Source: Neobacillus niacini
GTDB taxonomy: Bacteria; Bacillota; Bacilli; Bacillales; Cytobacillaceae
Assembly (NCBI RefSeq): GCF_000759675.1
Contig: NZ_BAWM01000158.1
Location: 115,823-179,822 of the forward strand
Direction of reading: 5' to 3'
Length of the DNA stretch: 64,000 bases
The position numbers and the translations under genes were made by a program. The notes beneath the pieces were generated by a model. The model was not told where the DNA came from. It saw only the letters and a program-made list of their open reading frames with translations, and searched no databases. Below are positions 16,428 through 24,060 of the stretch, one piece after another; position 1 is the first letter of the stretch; the number at the start of each line of letters is the position of its first letter.

Positions 16428-16461
16428 AAAGCGTCAAAGATATAATTATCTATGACGCTTT
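16428..16461 (+). terminator. Bidirectional terminator between the beta-helix and DUF1836 genes
   Basis: The stem AAAGCGTCA / TGACGCTTT is flanked by A and T runs between two convergent genes. It overlaps the last codons of the minus-strand gene. Confidence 0.8.
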
Positions 16462-17036
16462 CCCTCTTTTTCAACTACAATTTCGTCAACCAGCTTTTCT
16501 GCTACTTTTCGATATAAATTACTCATGTGTACGAGCGAAGAAATCATAAGTACCTGCTCGAGGTAAGGAGCGTTCCGATCCTCCATTTTTGATACTTCTT
16601 CATTTACATCCTTGACACGCTCATTGATATCCTCATTAAAATCAGTAACGTTTTTTTGGGAGAGAGCTAAATAACTATTATAAAAAGATTCTATTTCTAT
16701 ATCCTCTTTGATAATCCTTTTATTTATGCCATCAAGCGTGACCTGAATATCGTTAATGGAAAGAGCTCCTTTTAGTTGATAAATTAAACTCATCAAAATC
16801 AAATGCTCTTTTGAATACTTCTTATTTTTAATTGGAAAGATCAGTTTCCCTTTCGCATAATTATTGATCATTGTTTTCGTAAGAACTTTTTCCTCTTCAT
16901 TTCGCTTTGAATCTGCAAATTTGTTTTCAAATAACTGTATTACCTGATCCATATACAAATCAATATTCGGTATTTCATCTATCGTTAGGTTAGATTCCAA
17001 TCCAAGCTGGTCGAGTATATCATTGATTTTTTCCAT
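16446..17036 (-). CDS. DUF1836 domain protein
   Basis: The 196-residue protein matches DUF1836 in L-T-K-T-M-I-N-N-Y-A-K and K-K-Y-S-K-E-H-L-I-L-M. This is a MerR-like winged-helix layout, with P-I-K-N-K-K forming the wing. A long helical C-terminus follows. The fold suggests a DNA-binding regulator but no target is known. ATG 17036 is 9 bp from the start of an AT-rich leader, with only a weak ribosome site. Confidence 0.8.
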   Translation of the reverse strand: MEKINDILDQLGLESNLTIDEIPNIDLYMDQVIQLFENKFADSKRNEEEKVLTKTMINNYAKGKLIFPIKNKKYSKEHLILMSLIYQLKGALSINDIQVTLDGINKRIIKEDIEIESFYNSYLALSQKNVTDFNEDINERVKDVNEEVSKMEDRNAPYLEQVLMISSLVHMSNLYRKVAEKLVDEIVVEKEGKRHR

Positions 17037-17168
17037 AACAAAAACCCCGATTCTAGTGTTCTCTGATTAACATTATATCGTAACAATTATCCATTGACTA
17101 GATGGTGTTTTACGAGTATCATTATAAGTAGTTATCAAAACTACATGTTGTATTAGGAGGGTTTTCAC

Positions 17169-17816
17169 TTGAGCAATTTTATTCGGGAACCAATTAATGG
17201 ACTGACTCATTTAACTGGAGCATTGTTATCGTTTGTAGGACTTCTTGCGATGGTGATCAAAGTGTCGAGTACGACCTCGTCAACGATGGCCATTACGGCT
17301 GTCATTATTTTTGGTGTCAGCATGATCCTCCTTTATTCTGCTTCCGCCACCTACCATATGGTAATAGCTAAAGATCATGTAATTGCTTTTTTAAGACGAC
17401 TCGATCACTCGATGATTTTTATTTTGATTGCAGGTACCTACACACCTTTTTGTTTTATCAGTTTAAATGGAACAACCGGTAATATCCTATTTTCAATCAT
17501 TGCCGCGATAGCTTTAAGTGGAGTTGTTTTTAAAATGGTATGGTTTAATTGTCCGCGCTGGATTTCTACAGCACTGTATCTTGTCATGGGCTGGATGATT
17601 GTGTTTGTATTCTCACCATTAGCAGGAAGCATGGACTCGAAGGGTTTATTTTTATTAATACTCGGAGGTATTTTTTATACAATCGGCGGTGTCATCTACG
17701 GGGCTAAGCCAAAATTCCTTCAATCCAAATACATGGGCTTTCATGAGATTTTCCACATCTTTATCATGCTTGGCAGTTTGTCTCACTTCTTATGTGTGTT
17801 TTATTTTGTAATATAA
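17169..17816 (+). CDS. Hemolysin III family (PAQR-type) membrane protein
   Basis: The 215-residue protein has seven predicted helices and the PAQR/hemolysin III signatures: E-P-I-N-G-L-T-H-L near the start, S-A-x-Y-H, R-R-L-D-H-S-M-I-F-I-L-I-A-G-T-Y-T-P-F, and H-E-I-F-H-I-F at the end. These supply the conserved Ser, His, Asp and His metal-site residues. The name is historical; haemolysis should not be assumed. The start is TTG 17169 behind AGGAGGG. A terminator follows directly. Confidence 0.9.
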   Translation: MSNFIREPINGLTHLTGALLSFVGLLAMVIKVSSTTSSTMAITAVIIFGVSMILLYSASATYHMVIAKDHVIAFLRRLDHSMIFILIAGTYTPFCFISLNGTTGNILFSIIAAIALSGVVFKMVWFNCPRWISTALYLVMGWMIVFVFSPLAGSMDSKGLFLLILGGIFYTIGGVIYGAKPKFLQSKYMGFHEIFHIFIMLGSLSHFLCVFYFVI

Positions 17817-17821
17817 AATTG

Positions 17822-17847
17822 AAAAACGCCCCTAGAGGCGTTTTTTA
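17822..17847 (+). terminator. Terminator after the hemolysin III gene
   Basis: The short stem AACGCC / GGCGTT is followed by TTTTTT. It can also end the minus-strand small ORF that stops at 17855. Confidence 0.8.
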
Positions 17848-17854
17848 CTTTGAA

Positions 17855-17989
17855 TTAAGAGTTCTTTTTATTATCTCTTGCTGCTTGTTTCCTTGCTTTC
17901 TTGCTTAATCCTTGTTCTGCACCAAATTCTGTGTCTGCTTTGCTTCCTCCAGTATGTGGTTGTTTACGATTGTCATTTCGATTTGTCAA
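17855..17989 (-). CDS. Small basic hypothetical protein (44 aa)
   Basis: TTG 17989 is preceded by AAAGGAGG with 9-nt spacing and opens a 44-codon frame ending near the shared terminator. The product is hydrophilic and basic (T-E-F-G-A-E-Q-G-L-S-K-K-A-R-K-Q-A-A-R). The T-E-F-G-A-E stretch and Q/K/N-rich end recall gamma-type small acid-soluble spore proteins only loosely, so no family is assigned. Its strong ribosome site makes a real gene likely. Confidence 0.6.
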   Translation of the reverse strand: MTNRNDNRKQPHTGGSKADTEFGAEQGLSKKARKQAARDNKKNS

Positions 17990-18279
17990 AGTAGTAATTC
18001 CTCCTTTTATGTATGTTGACAAGCAACATCTTTATACTGCTTAAAAGGGAAGGTAATTATACCTATTTTCGCTTTATTCCTTTACCAAATAACATCATTA
18101 AAATAGTTTTAAGATCTGCATTCTGGAGATACAGTCTTTTATAAGAACCTAAGAATTCTGTTTGAAGTTTGGTCTCGATTACTTTATTTTCAAAGGAAAC
18201 AAATGGAACCTGCACTTATCCCAGCTAATAGGATTCCTTGATTCCAGGCTTTTCTCAATATGGTAGACTCCCTCTAAAT
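17990..18279. other. Intergenic region without a recognised gene
   Basis: Apart from the leader of the 44-aa ORF (AAAGGAGG near 18000) I see no coding frame, RNA or repeat in this AT-rich stretch. It ends at the terminator of the SRPBCC gene. Confidence 0.5.
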
Positions 18280-18314
18280 AAGGCAGACCAAATCCACGTG
18301 GATCTATCTGCCTT
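18280..18314 (-). terminator. Hairpin downstream of the SRPBCC gene
   Basis: AAGGCAGA (18280-18287) pairs with TCTGCCTT (18307-18314), and an inner CCACGTGG palindrome lies in the loop. The T tract on the minus strand is weak (TTATTTAG). Confidence 0.6.
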
Positions 18315-18321
18315 AATACAC

Positions 18322-18789
18322 TTACTTATTAACAAGAGCATCAGGAGCCTTATCGGCCACAAGATTTAAATAGATGTTGTGCTCAAGAAGCGCCTTTAAC
18401 CCGCATAGTACCATTGTGTACCCTCCCATTGAATCAACGGCTTGGTTTACCATTTCATCTCCACTTCCAGAAAAACCTGAGTTGGTAATCGAGACAAAAG
18501 TTTCATTATCATTTCGAGGAGAAAATATCCACTCAACTTGGGTGCCGTCGGACCACTCTATCCGAATTAACCTGTTTTGCTCTATTTCCTTAACAAGCAA
18601 GTCATCTCCAACACCATACATTTCCCAATCCCATCTAATACGCTTACCCGATTCTAATCTCCCACTGCTTTTGGTGAACCAGAATTTTGTAGTAATTTCA
18701 GGGTTAATAAATGCTTCGTATACTTCTTCGACCGGTCTGCGAATTAACATTTCTGCTTTAACAACGGGTATTTGATTCAATGTTCTCAT
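18322..18789 (-). CDS. SRPBCC (AHSA1/START-like) family protein
   Basis: The 155-residue protein has the AHSA1-type pattern: I-R-R-P-V-E-E-V-Y-E-A-F near the start, T-K-F-W-F-T, W-D-W-E-M-Y-G-V and L-I-R-I-E-W-S-D-G-T-Q-V. Helix-grip proteins of this group bind hydrophobic ligands or act on stress responses; the ligand is unknown. ATG 18789 follows AAAGGAG. It seems monocistronic. Confidence 0.84.
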   Translation of the reverse strand: MRTLNQIPVVKAEMLIRRPVEEVYEAFINPEITTKFWFTKSSGRLESGKRIRWDWEMYGVGDDLLVKEIEQNRLIRIEWSDGTQVEWIFSPRNDNETFVSITNSGFSGSGDEMVNQAVDSMGGYTMVLCGLKALLEHNIYLNLVADKAPDALVNK

Positions 18790-18859
18790 TGTAATTACTC
18801 CTTTTAGTATTAGTTGCTTAATTCATAGCTTAGTCTCACTTTGATTTCTAATTCGTTGA

Positions 18860-19582
18860 TTATTTAAAACTAACTTCTTTTAATACTTTTGCAGATAATC
18901 GTTCAGCGATTAATTGATATCCAGCAGGGTTGGGATGTAAGGAATCACTGAAATAGTTACTTTTTGGTTTGTTTTGAAATAGGTCTAGAATAGGAACAAA
19001 GTAAGTCTGCTCATAATCACCAGCCACCTTGACTATCTCATTGTTCCAATGTTCTATCGTGCTTAGAATTTCCTTCTGATTTGGATATTCTATATAGGGT
19101 TGATATAGACCTAGCACAAAAATAGGAGCAGCAGAATTGCCTTTTCTTATGTTTTCAATGATCCTATGAAGATTGGTTGTGAATTTAACTTTTCCCTGAT
19201 TGATTCGTTTTACATGAAGTGGATTAAATTGAAATTCTGCACTCTTTCTAAAATCATTCGTTCCTATGTAAAGAATAATATAATTTGCCTTTTTTATTTG
19301 CATGTAAATTTTTTTATCCTTCAGCTGTTCGAGAATATTATCGGTTGTATACCTAGGTATAGCAAAGTTGCTCACTTTAACAGGAGTATTCAGTTTTTCT
19401 TGCAATTTTACTTTAACTCCTTCTATATACCCCTTTTTTGCAGGGTCCCCTACTCCATGCGTGATTGAATCACCGAGGGCTACAAGGTTAATCTCCTTTG
19501 TACTGGCCGACGAACCACGGAGCCCGGTATAAGTCCCAAACAGGACCAAAATTATACAGAATAATACGACATAATTTTTCAT
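18860..19582 (-). CDS. SGNH/GDSL-type hydrolase, membrane-anchored or secreted
   Basis: The 240-residue protein has an N-terminal hydrophobic segment (residues 4-22), then the catalytic block L-V-A-L-G-D-S-I-T-H-G-V-G. It also has I-G-T-N-D (block III) and D-S-L-H-P-N-P-A-G-Y (block V with Asp and His), so the Ser/Asp/His triad is complete. Members are extracellular esterases or lipases. ATG 19582 follows GGGAG, whose pairing with an upstream segment is described separately. Confidence 0.88.
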   Translation of the reverse strand: MKNYVVLFCIILVLFGTYTGLRGSSASTKEINLVALGDSITHGVGDPAKKGYIEGVKVKLQEKLNTPVKVSNFAIPRYTTDNILEQLKDKKIYMQIKKANYIILYIGTNDFRKSAEFQFNPLHVKRINQGKVKFTTNLHRIIENIRKGNSAAPIFVLGLYQPYIEYPNQKEILSTIEHWNNEIVKVAGDYEQTYFVPILDLFQNKPKSNYFSDSLHPNPAGYQLIAERLSAKVLKEVSFK

Positions 19583-19585
19583 AAT

Positions 19586-19621
19586 AAAACTCCCAGTTGT
19601 GTTGACTTATTTAGGAGTTTT
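19586..19621 (-). promoter_or_regulatory. Leader hairpin covering the ribosome site of the SGNH hydrolase gene
   Basis: On the minus strand AAAACTCC (19621-19614) is complementary to GGAGTTTT (19593-19586). The latter includes the GGGAG ribosome site just before ATG 19582. An 8-bp stem with a 20-nt loop would hide that site. Confidence 0.4.
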
Positions 19622-19901
19622 CCCAGTGGCACCTGCACTCATGTAGTATCAATAAGAATTAACTCCAGATGGTATTCAGTTTGTTATCTAACTCATGGAT
19701 GGGACCCGAAAATATGCTAGGGGGTCTATCAAATCATCTGTAAAAACACCCGTATTTCTAAGAACAGTCTCTACATATTGTACTCCTTTTGGGTTAGTAG
19801 GATTTCTAATATTCATAAATAGATATTCCATAGGTTTATATAATAATCCTTTATTGAATGGGACAAAAAAGAGGAAATCCCCTTTTTAATGGGAACTCCT
19901 C
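19622..19901. other. Intergenic region without a recognised gene
   Basis: A 64-codon frame exists at 19695-19889 on the plus strand, but it has no ribosome site and no familiar motif. I see no RNA or repeat. A short A-rich/T-rich inverted stretch (AAAAAGAGGAAAT and its neighbour near 19866-19890) may help termination of the minus-strand DUF488 gene. Confidence 0.4.
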
Positions 19902-20297
19902 TTAATACGTGTAATTGGATTTTTCTTCTTCATGATTCATTATTCTTTTTAACTCCTCTAGTAAAACAATAGCATGATTATATACAGGATCCTTTGCACC
20001 GTACAGGAGAGTAACTTTCCCCTTTAATGTCATTGTAATGATTTCATCTAAAATCTTCTGTTTCTGTTCATCCGTACGCAATTCCTCTAAGTATTTCGTT
20101 CGAAACTCCTCAAACAACTCAGGCTTATGACAAAACCACTTACGAAGCTCAGGACTTGGAGCAACCTCCTTCTCCCATGCCGTCAGCTTCGCCACCTCCT
20201 TTGAGATCCCACGTGGCCAAATACGATCAACTAAAATCCGAAAACCATCAGACTCATCATACGGTTCATAAACTCTTTTCAAGAACAAATTACCCAT
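19902..20297 (-). CDS. DUF488 family protein
   Basis: The 131-residue protein matches the YeaO-like DUF488 group: R-I-L-V-D-R-I-W-P-R-G-I-S-K, W-x-K-E-V-A-P-S-P-E-L-R-K-W-F and V-T-L-L-Y-G-A-K-D. The function is unknown. ATG 20297 follows AGGAGGGG. A small repeat-like element with GGTGACAGGCACC lies between it and the HTH gene upstream. Confidence 0.88.
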   Translation of the reverse strand: MGNLFLKRVYEPYDESDGFRILVDRIWPRGISKEVAKLTAWEKEVAPSPELRKWFCHKPELFEEFRTKYLEELRTDEQKQKILDEIITMTLKGKVTLLYGAKDPVYNHAIVLLEELKRIMNHEEEKSNYTY

Positions 20298-20323
20298 TAG
20301 AACCCCTCCTTATTAGGCTTTTC

Positions 20324-20374
20324 GGGACACTGTCCATTCCACGTGGACACTGTCCACGACCGGTGACAGGCACC
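20324..20374. repeat. Short element with two GGACACTGTCCA copies and GGTGACAGGCACC
   Basis: The element contains two direct copies of GGACACTGTCCA (the first reads GGGACACTGTCCATT), a central CCACGTGG, and then CGGTGACAGGCACC. Variants of the last word occur at 50907-50921 (GGTGACAGGCACC) and near 47084 (CGACAGGCAC). It behaves like a small dispersed genomic repeat. Confidence 0.6.
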
Positions 20375-20384
20375 ATAATATTTT

Positions 20385-20624
20385 TTAGTCCTCGTCCTTG
20401 ATGTCGTGGTCTTCGGGGATGGGTTCGCTTAGGATTTCTTCGACTAGGTGTTTGTATTTTTCGATTTGTTTTAGGTGGGTGTTGAATTGTTCTTTGTTGA
20501 TGATCCACTCTTCTCCGTCATGGATGGCACGGATTTTCTTTTGTTTGATTAAGGCTTCAATGGTTGACTCTGGCATATTCAGATATTCTGCTGTTTCTTT
20601 AATGGTTAGATACATATGGTTCAT
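20385..20624 (-). CDS. Excisionase-type helix-turn-helix protein
   Basis: The 79-residue protein begins Y-L-T-I-K-E-T-A-E-Y-L-N-M-P-E-S-T-I-E-A-L-I, the MerR-like HTH of the excisionase family, followed by a wing (G-E-E-W-I-I-N-K-E-Q-F) and a coiled C-terminus. Its ATG (20624) overlaps the stop of the P1 peptidase gene by 4 nt, so the two are translationally coupled. No phage or integrase is nearby. It more likely regulates the operon, or is a small accessory protein, than acts in excision. Confidence 0.8.
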   Translation of the reverse strand: MNHMYLTIKETAEYLNMPESTIEALIKQKKIRAIHDGEEWIINKEQFNTHLKQIEKYKHLVEEILSEPIPEDHDIKDED

Positions 20625-21649
20625 TCCCCGTCCGTAAAGGTGATTTTATTTACTACTCTTCCCGCTCTTCCTTTTGTTGTGACTGCCTGAGACAGTGAGT
20701 TTAAGATTGCTTCCTCTGCTGCTTCTGCCGCTCCCGTAAATAATTGGTTCATCAGGGGATGTTCTTCACGAAGTTGGAGCCTTTGTTCCGTCATTTCTTC
20801 AGTAAAATGTTCTGATTTATGAGCAGTTGAAAACGCGATGACGATATCACCGCTGCCATGGCTAAAATGACTTCCGGTTCTGCCAAGCCCAATGCCACAG
20901 CGTTTTGATAAACGCAATAACTGCCTGTCACTTAAAGGTGCATCTGTTGCGAGCACAATGATAATCGAGCCATCTGCCGTTTCCGAAAGTCCCTCCACTT
21001 TTAAATAACGTAATTTTTGAAGTTCTTCCTTTTTACCAAAATTACTAAGGACTAAGCACCCTATCGTGTATTCATCAATGGTACGCGAAGACGTACCAAT
21101 CCCACCTTTGTAACCAAAGCAAATCATCCCTTTACCGGCACCAACAGCACCTTCTTCGACCTGATTATCTGAAGCATTTCTAATCGCGTCAATCGCATGC
21201 GCCGGCTTTACAGGAAATTTCCGTATCGAATTCAAATAACTATCGTTACACTCCCCAACAACTATGTTAATGGTACCTGTTGTTTCCCCAATTTCAGGAT
21301 TCTCAGCCAGCATATATTCTAAAGTTCCTTGGGTGACTGCAGGTACTGCAAACGTATTCGTCAGCATAATCGGCGATTCAAGCTGTCCTAACTCATTGAC
21401 TTGAACAAGGCCAGTTGTTTTCCCAAACCCATTAATCACATAGCTTGAAGCTGTTACTTTCTGTTTAAATACATTCCCTTTATGGGGGATTATCGCTGTA
21501 ACTCCTGTACAGGCATAGTCTTCTCCTGCTTCATCCAGAGGATAATCCAGCGTTACATGTCCAACCATTACACCCTCAACATCGGTTATACAATTTTTGG
21601 AACCTGTTGGAAGCCTGCCTACACTTATTCCTGCCTGCCTGATTTTCAT
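20621..21649 (-). CDS. P1 family peptidase (DmpA/aminopeptidase type)
   Basis: The 342-residue protein opens with G-S-K-N-C-I-T-D-V-E-G-V-M-V-G-H-V-T and holds G-T-S-S-R after G-Y-K-G-G-I, near residue 193. This is the autoprocessing site where the nucleophilic Ser/Thr is exposed in N-terminal nucleophile hydrolases of the DmpA/OAT fold. Family members release N-terminal D- or L-amino acids, or beta-amino acids, from small peptides. It overlaps the M19 dipeptidase upstream by 4 nt and the HTH gene downstream by 4 nt. Confidence 0.85.
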   Translation of the reverse strand: MKIRQAGISVGRLPTGSKNCITDVEGVMVGHVTLDYPLDEAGEDYACTGVTAIIPHKGNVFKQKVTASSYVINGFGKTTGLVQVNELGQLESPIMLTNTFAVPAVTQGTLEYMLAENPEIGETTGTINIVVGECNDSYLNSIRKFPVKPAHAIDAIRNASDNQVEEGAVGAGKGMICFGYKGGIGTSSRTIDEYTIGCLVLSNFGKKEELQKLRYLKVEGLSETADGSIIIVLATDAPLSDRQLLRLSKRCGIGLGRTGSHFSHGSGDIVIAFSTAHKSEHFTEEMTEQRLQLREEHPLMNQLFTGAAEAAEEAILNSLSQAVTTKGRAGRVVNKITFTDGE

Positions 21650-22581
21650 CCTAACACTCCTGGCCGATGGTCAAGAAAGTTTTGGTAAGCAAAACCTCTC
21701 ACCTCATCCTCTTTAAAGTGCTTTAATAATTCATTAATCAGATTTTGCGATTTCGATGCGTCCTCTAAATTCGTGATAAACGTTGATATTCCGTCGAAAT
21801 CTGAGCCCAACCCAATGTGCTGCGCACCACCTAATGAACAGAAGTGGTCGATATGTCTGACTAGGTCTGTAATTTTCACCTCACCAAATTCTTTTACAAA
21901 TGGAGGGTTATAGATCACATGAACCATAGCGTTTCTTTTAAACATCGCAGTGGCCTGGTCATCCGTTAAATTACGTAAATGATGGCAAAGCGTTCGTGAA
22001 TTAGAATGGCTTGCGATTGGATACTTGGCTAATTCGATGACCTCCCAAATCCCTTTGTCGCTTAGATGAGAGATATCTGTCAGGATTTGATGATCATTAT
22101 TAAACTGTACAATCTCTTTACCAAAAAGCGTAAGTCCGCCTCCACGTGGTTCTCCTGCACCATCTGCAGCTAAATTAGCATTATTCCATGTCAAACCAAC
22201 TGAACGAACACCCAGCTGATAAAGGATATGAAGCTTCATTATATCGTTACCGATAGCATCCACACCTTCAAGTGTTAGCATGGCACCAATTTGGCCGATA
22301 TTGATTCGTTCAAAATCAGACCATTCTTTGATATGAACCATGTCCTGGTTTTTTCCGAGTACTTCCTTGTAGAAATAATCTATTTGCTCTATCGCAGTCT
22401 GAAACTTATGGTCCGACGGAATATCCGGATCAATAAAAATCGCAAAACACTGAACCTTGACTTGCCCTTGATGTAATCGAGATTTATTGGTCTGTAATTC
22501 TTTCGAATCAGCAAAACGCAGCGAGCCTTTTCCTTCAGACAATTTAAGTAATGCATCACAATGCAGGTCAATTATTTTCAT
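21646..22581 (-). CDS. M19 (renal-type) membrane dipeptidase family protein
   Basis: The 311-residue protein shows M19 signatures: D-L-H-C-D at residues 5-9 (metal-binding H-x-D), T-L-E-G-V-D-A-I-G with the bridging glutamate, I-S-H-L-S-D, S-H-S-N-S-R and G-L-G-S-D-F-D-G. The metal ligands therefore look complete. Members cleave dipeptides including those with D-residues. With the overlapping P1 peptidase it forms a small-peptide degradation operon. ATG 22581 lacks a strong ribosome site. Confidence 0.88.
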   Translation of the reverse strand: MKIIDLHCDALLKLSEGKGSLRFADSKELQTNKSRLHQGQVKVQCFAIFIDPDIPSDHKFQTAIEQIDYFYKEVLGKNQDMVHIKEWSDFERINIGQIGAMLTLEGVDAIGNDIMKLHILYQLGVRSVGLTWNNANLAADGAGEPRGGGLTLFGKEIVQFNNDHQILTDISHLSDKGIWEVIELAKYPIASHSNSRTLCHHLRNLTDDQATAMFKRNAMVHVIYNPPFVKEFGEVKITDLVRHIDHFCSLGGAQHIGLGSDFDGISTFITNLEDASKSQNLINELLKHFKEDEVRGFAYQNFLDHRPGVLG

Positions 22582-22786
22582 GATGAGCCGACTCCTTTTT
22601 TAAAAATTTTATCATAAATAACAAGGAAAGGTTAAATAAGGAAAACATTATACCCAAATACTAGTGTTTTCATAGTGAATTTATACCAACAAAAATAACA
22701 TTTAGAATATTAAAAATTACCTATCAAACATAGTAAATAAATCGTAGAATTATGTATACACTACATTAGTGGAGGTGAATTTACCT

Positions 22787-22936
22787 ATGACAAATAAACC
22801 AATTCATTATGATGGAAGTATTCAAAACACTGAATCATCCGCTAGCACCACACCAGTAAATGAGCCGTTTATTTTAACTGATGAAATTCGAGCAAATATT
22901 AGTGGTAATCCTTATATGAGCGAAAATAATAACTAA
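22787..22936 (+). CDS. Small hypothetical protein (49 aa)
   Basis: ATG 22787 follows GTGGAGGTG at good spacing, and the frame ends at TAA 22934-22936, just before a clear terminator. The product is hydrophilic (M-T-N-K-P-I-H-Y-D-G start, N-P-Y-M-S-E-N-N-N end), with no membrane segment. I do not recognise it. The complete set of signals supports a real gene. Confidence 0.6.
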   Translation: MTNKPIHYDGSIQNTESSASTTPVNEPFILTDEIRANISGNPYMSENNN

Positions 22937-22946
22937 CCAGTAGACG

Positions 22947-22976
22947 GGATTTGCAAATAGGCAAATCCTTTTTTAA
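22947..22976 (+). terminator. Terminator after the 49-aa ORF
   Basis: GGATTTGC / GCAAATCC, an 8-bp perfect stem with a 6-nt loop, is followed by TTTTTT. Confidence 0.88.
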
Positions 22977-23079
22977 TTATCATAAAAAATTCTCCATGTA
23001 TATAATAGGCACCCGCATATAATTTAATTCACAGCACAAACTAGAATGCAAGCTATATAAGGAAAGGAACGGTACGAAA

Positions 23080-23715
23080 ATGACAAAAGTATTGTACATA
23101 ACAGCTCATCCCCATGATGATACTCAATCTTATAGTATGGCCGTAGGGAAAGCATTTATTGATGTCTACAAAGAGGTTAATCCGGATCATGAAATTATTA
23201 ATCTGGACCTTTACAAAGAAGACGTTCCACAAATTGATGTAGATGTCTTCAGTGGCTGGGGAAAACTTCGCTCAGGCACGGACTTTGCTGAACTTTCCGC
23301 AGATGAAAAAACAAAAGTCGGCAGGCTTTCTGAGCTTAGTGAGCAATTCATTTCTGCAGATAAATATATATTTGTCACGCCTTTATGGAATTTCTCCTTT
23401 CCACCTGTCATGAAGGCCTATCTTGATGCAGTATCGGTTGCAGGTAAAACATTCAAATACACCGAAAAAGGTCCAATTGGTCTGTTAACGGACAAGAAAG
23501 CATTACATATCCAAGCACGTGGGGGCATTTATTCAGAAGGTCCAGCAGCTGCAATGGAAATGGGACACCGCTATCTTGAGATCATAATGCAATTTTTTGG
23601 AGTCCCATCTTTTGAAGGGTTATTTGTTGAGGGTCATAATGCAATGCCTGACAAAGCACAAGAAATCAAAGAAAACGCGATAGCACGTGCTAAAGATTTA
23701 GCTCATACCTTTTAA
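23080..23715 (+). CDS. FMN-dependent NADH-azoreductase (AzoR family)
   Basis: The 211-residue flavodoxin-like protein carries A-H-P-H-D-D-T-Q-S-Y-S (FMN phosphate region), V-T-P-L-W-N-F-S-F-P-P-V-M-K-A-Y-L-D and A-R-G-G-I-Y. All are typical of AzoR-type quinone/azo reductases that use NADH and FMN. These enzymes protect against quinone and thiol stress. ATG 23080 follows AAGGAA. It is monocistronic, with a terminator right after the stop. Confidence 0.9.
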   Translation: MTKVLYITAHPHDDTQSYSMAVGKAFIDVYKEVNPDHEIINLDLYKEDVPQIDVDVFSGWGKLRSGTDFAELSADEKTKVGRLSELSEQFISADKYIFVTPLWNFSFPPVMKAYLDAVSVAGKTFKYTEKGPIGLLTDKKALHIQARGGIYSEGPAAAMEMGHRYLEIIMQFFGVPSFEGLFVEGHNAMPDKAQEIKENAIARAKDLAHTF

Positions 23716-23740
23716 GAGCCAACATTTGGCTCTTTTTATT
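23714..23740 (+). terminator. Terminator after the azoreductase gene
   Basis: AAGAGCCA / TGGCTCTT around a short loop, followed by TTTT, overlaps the end of the stop codon. Confidence 0.85.
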
Positions 23741-23759
23741 TATTTCACTCCTTTGATTT

Positions 23760-24034
23760 TTTACATGCCATTTTTCTAGTTTACGTGCCGTTTTCTAAGT
23801 TTACGTGCCAAAATATAGATTTACGTGCCAAACTGGATCCAACACCACCTTAATCAACTAAAAAGCCTGGCGAGTGCCAGGCCAAGCTAACGTTTGAGGC
23901 AGTTTTTTTGTGTTGAGCATGATTCTAAATCTAATTTAAATGACCTTTTTTCCAGAAAAACCCTTTTATGTGTCGAATTTTTCATTTACGTGCCGTTTTC
24001 CAGTTTTACGTGCCAAATTATTGATTTACGTGCC
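23760..24034. repeat. 20-bp tandem repeats, consensus TTTACGTGCC + 10 (array D, two blocks)
   Basis: TTTACGTGCC, or TTTACATGCC in the first copy, starts at 23760, 23780, 23800 and 23820. It starts again at 23985, 24005 and 24025. Spacing within each block is exactly 20 bp. The second half of each unit is AT-rich and variable (for example GTTTTCTAAG, AAAATATAGA). The two blocks flank a terminator at 23861-23885 and fill the region between azoR and the M20 gene; no gene is seen in 23741-24060. Confidence 0.9.
23861..23885 (-). terminator. Terminator of the minus-strand purine/M20 gene cluster
   Basis: GCCTGGC / GCCAGGC with a 4-nt loop is followed on the minus strand by TTTTTAG. It lies about 180 bp downstream of the M20 stop codon, beyond one block of 20-bp repeats. 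Confidence 0.8.
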
Positions 24035-24060
24035 AAACCATACTTCCGCCACCACCCAAT

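Noticed and set aside
19695..19889. 64-codon plus-strand frame in the gap before DUF488
   Set aside because: No ribosome site, no motif, and it runs into the presumed terminator region.
20385..20624. Evidence of a prophage or integrative element from the excisionase-like protein
   Set aside because: No integrase, attachment repeats or phage genes are nearby, and the gene is coupled to a peptidase operon.
23760..24034. CRISPR array
   Set aside because: The units are only 20 bp with no separate unique spacers of 30 bp or more, and no cas genes are present.
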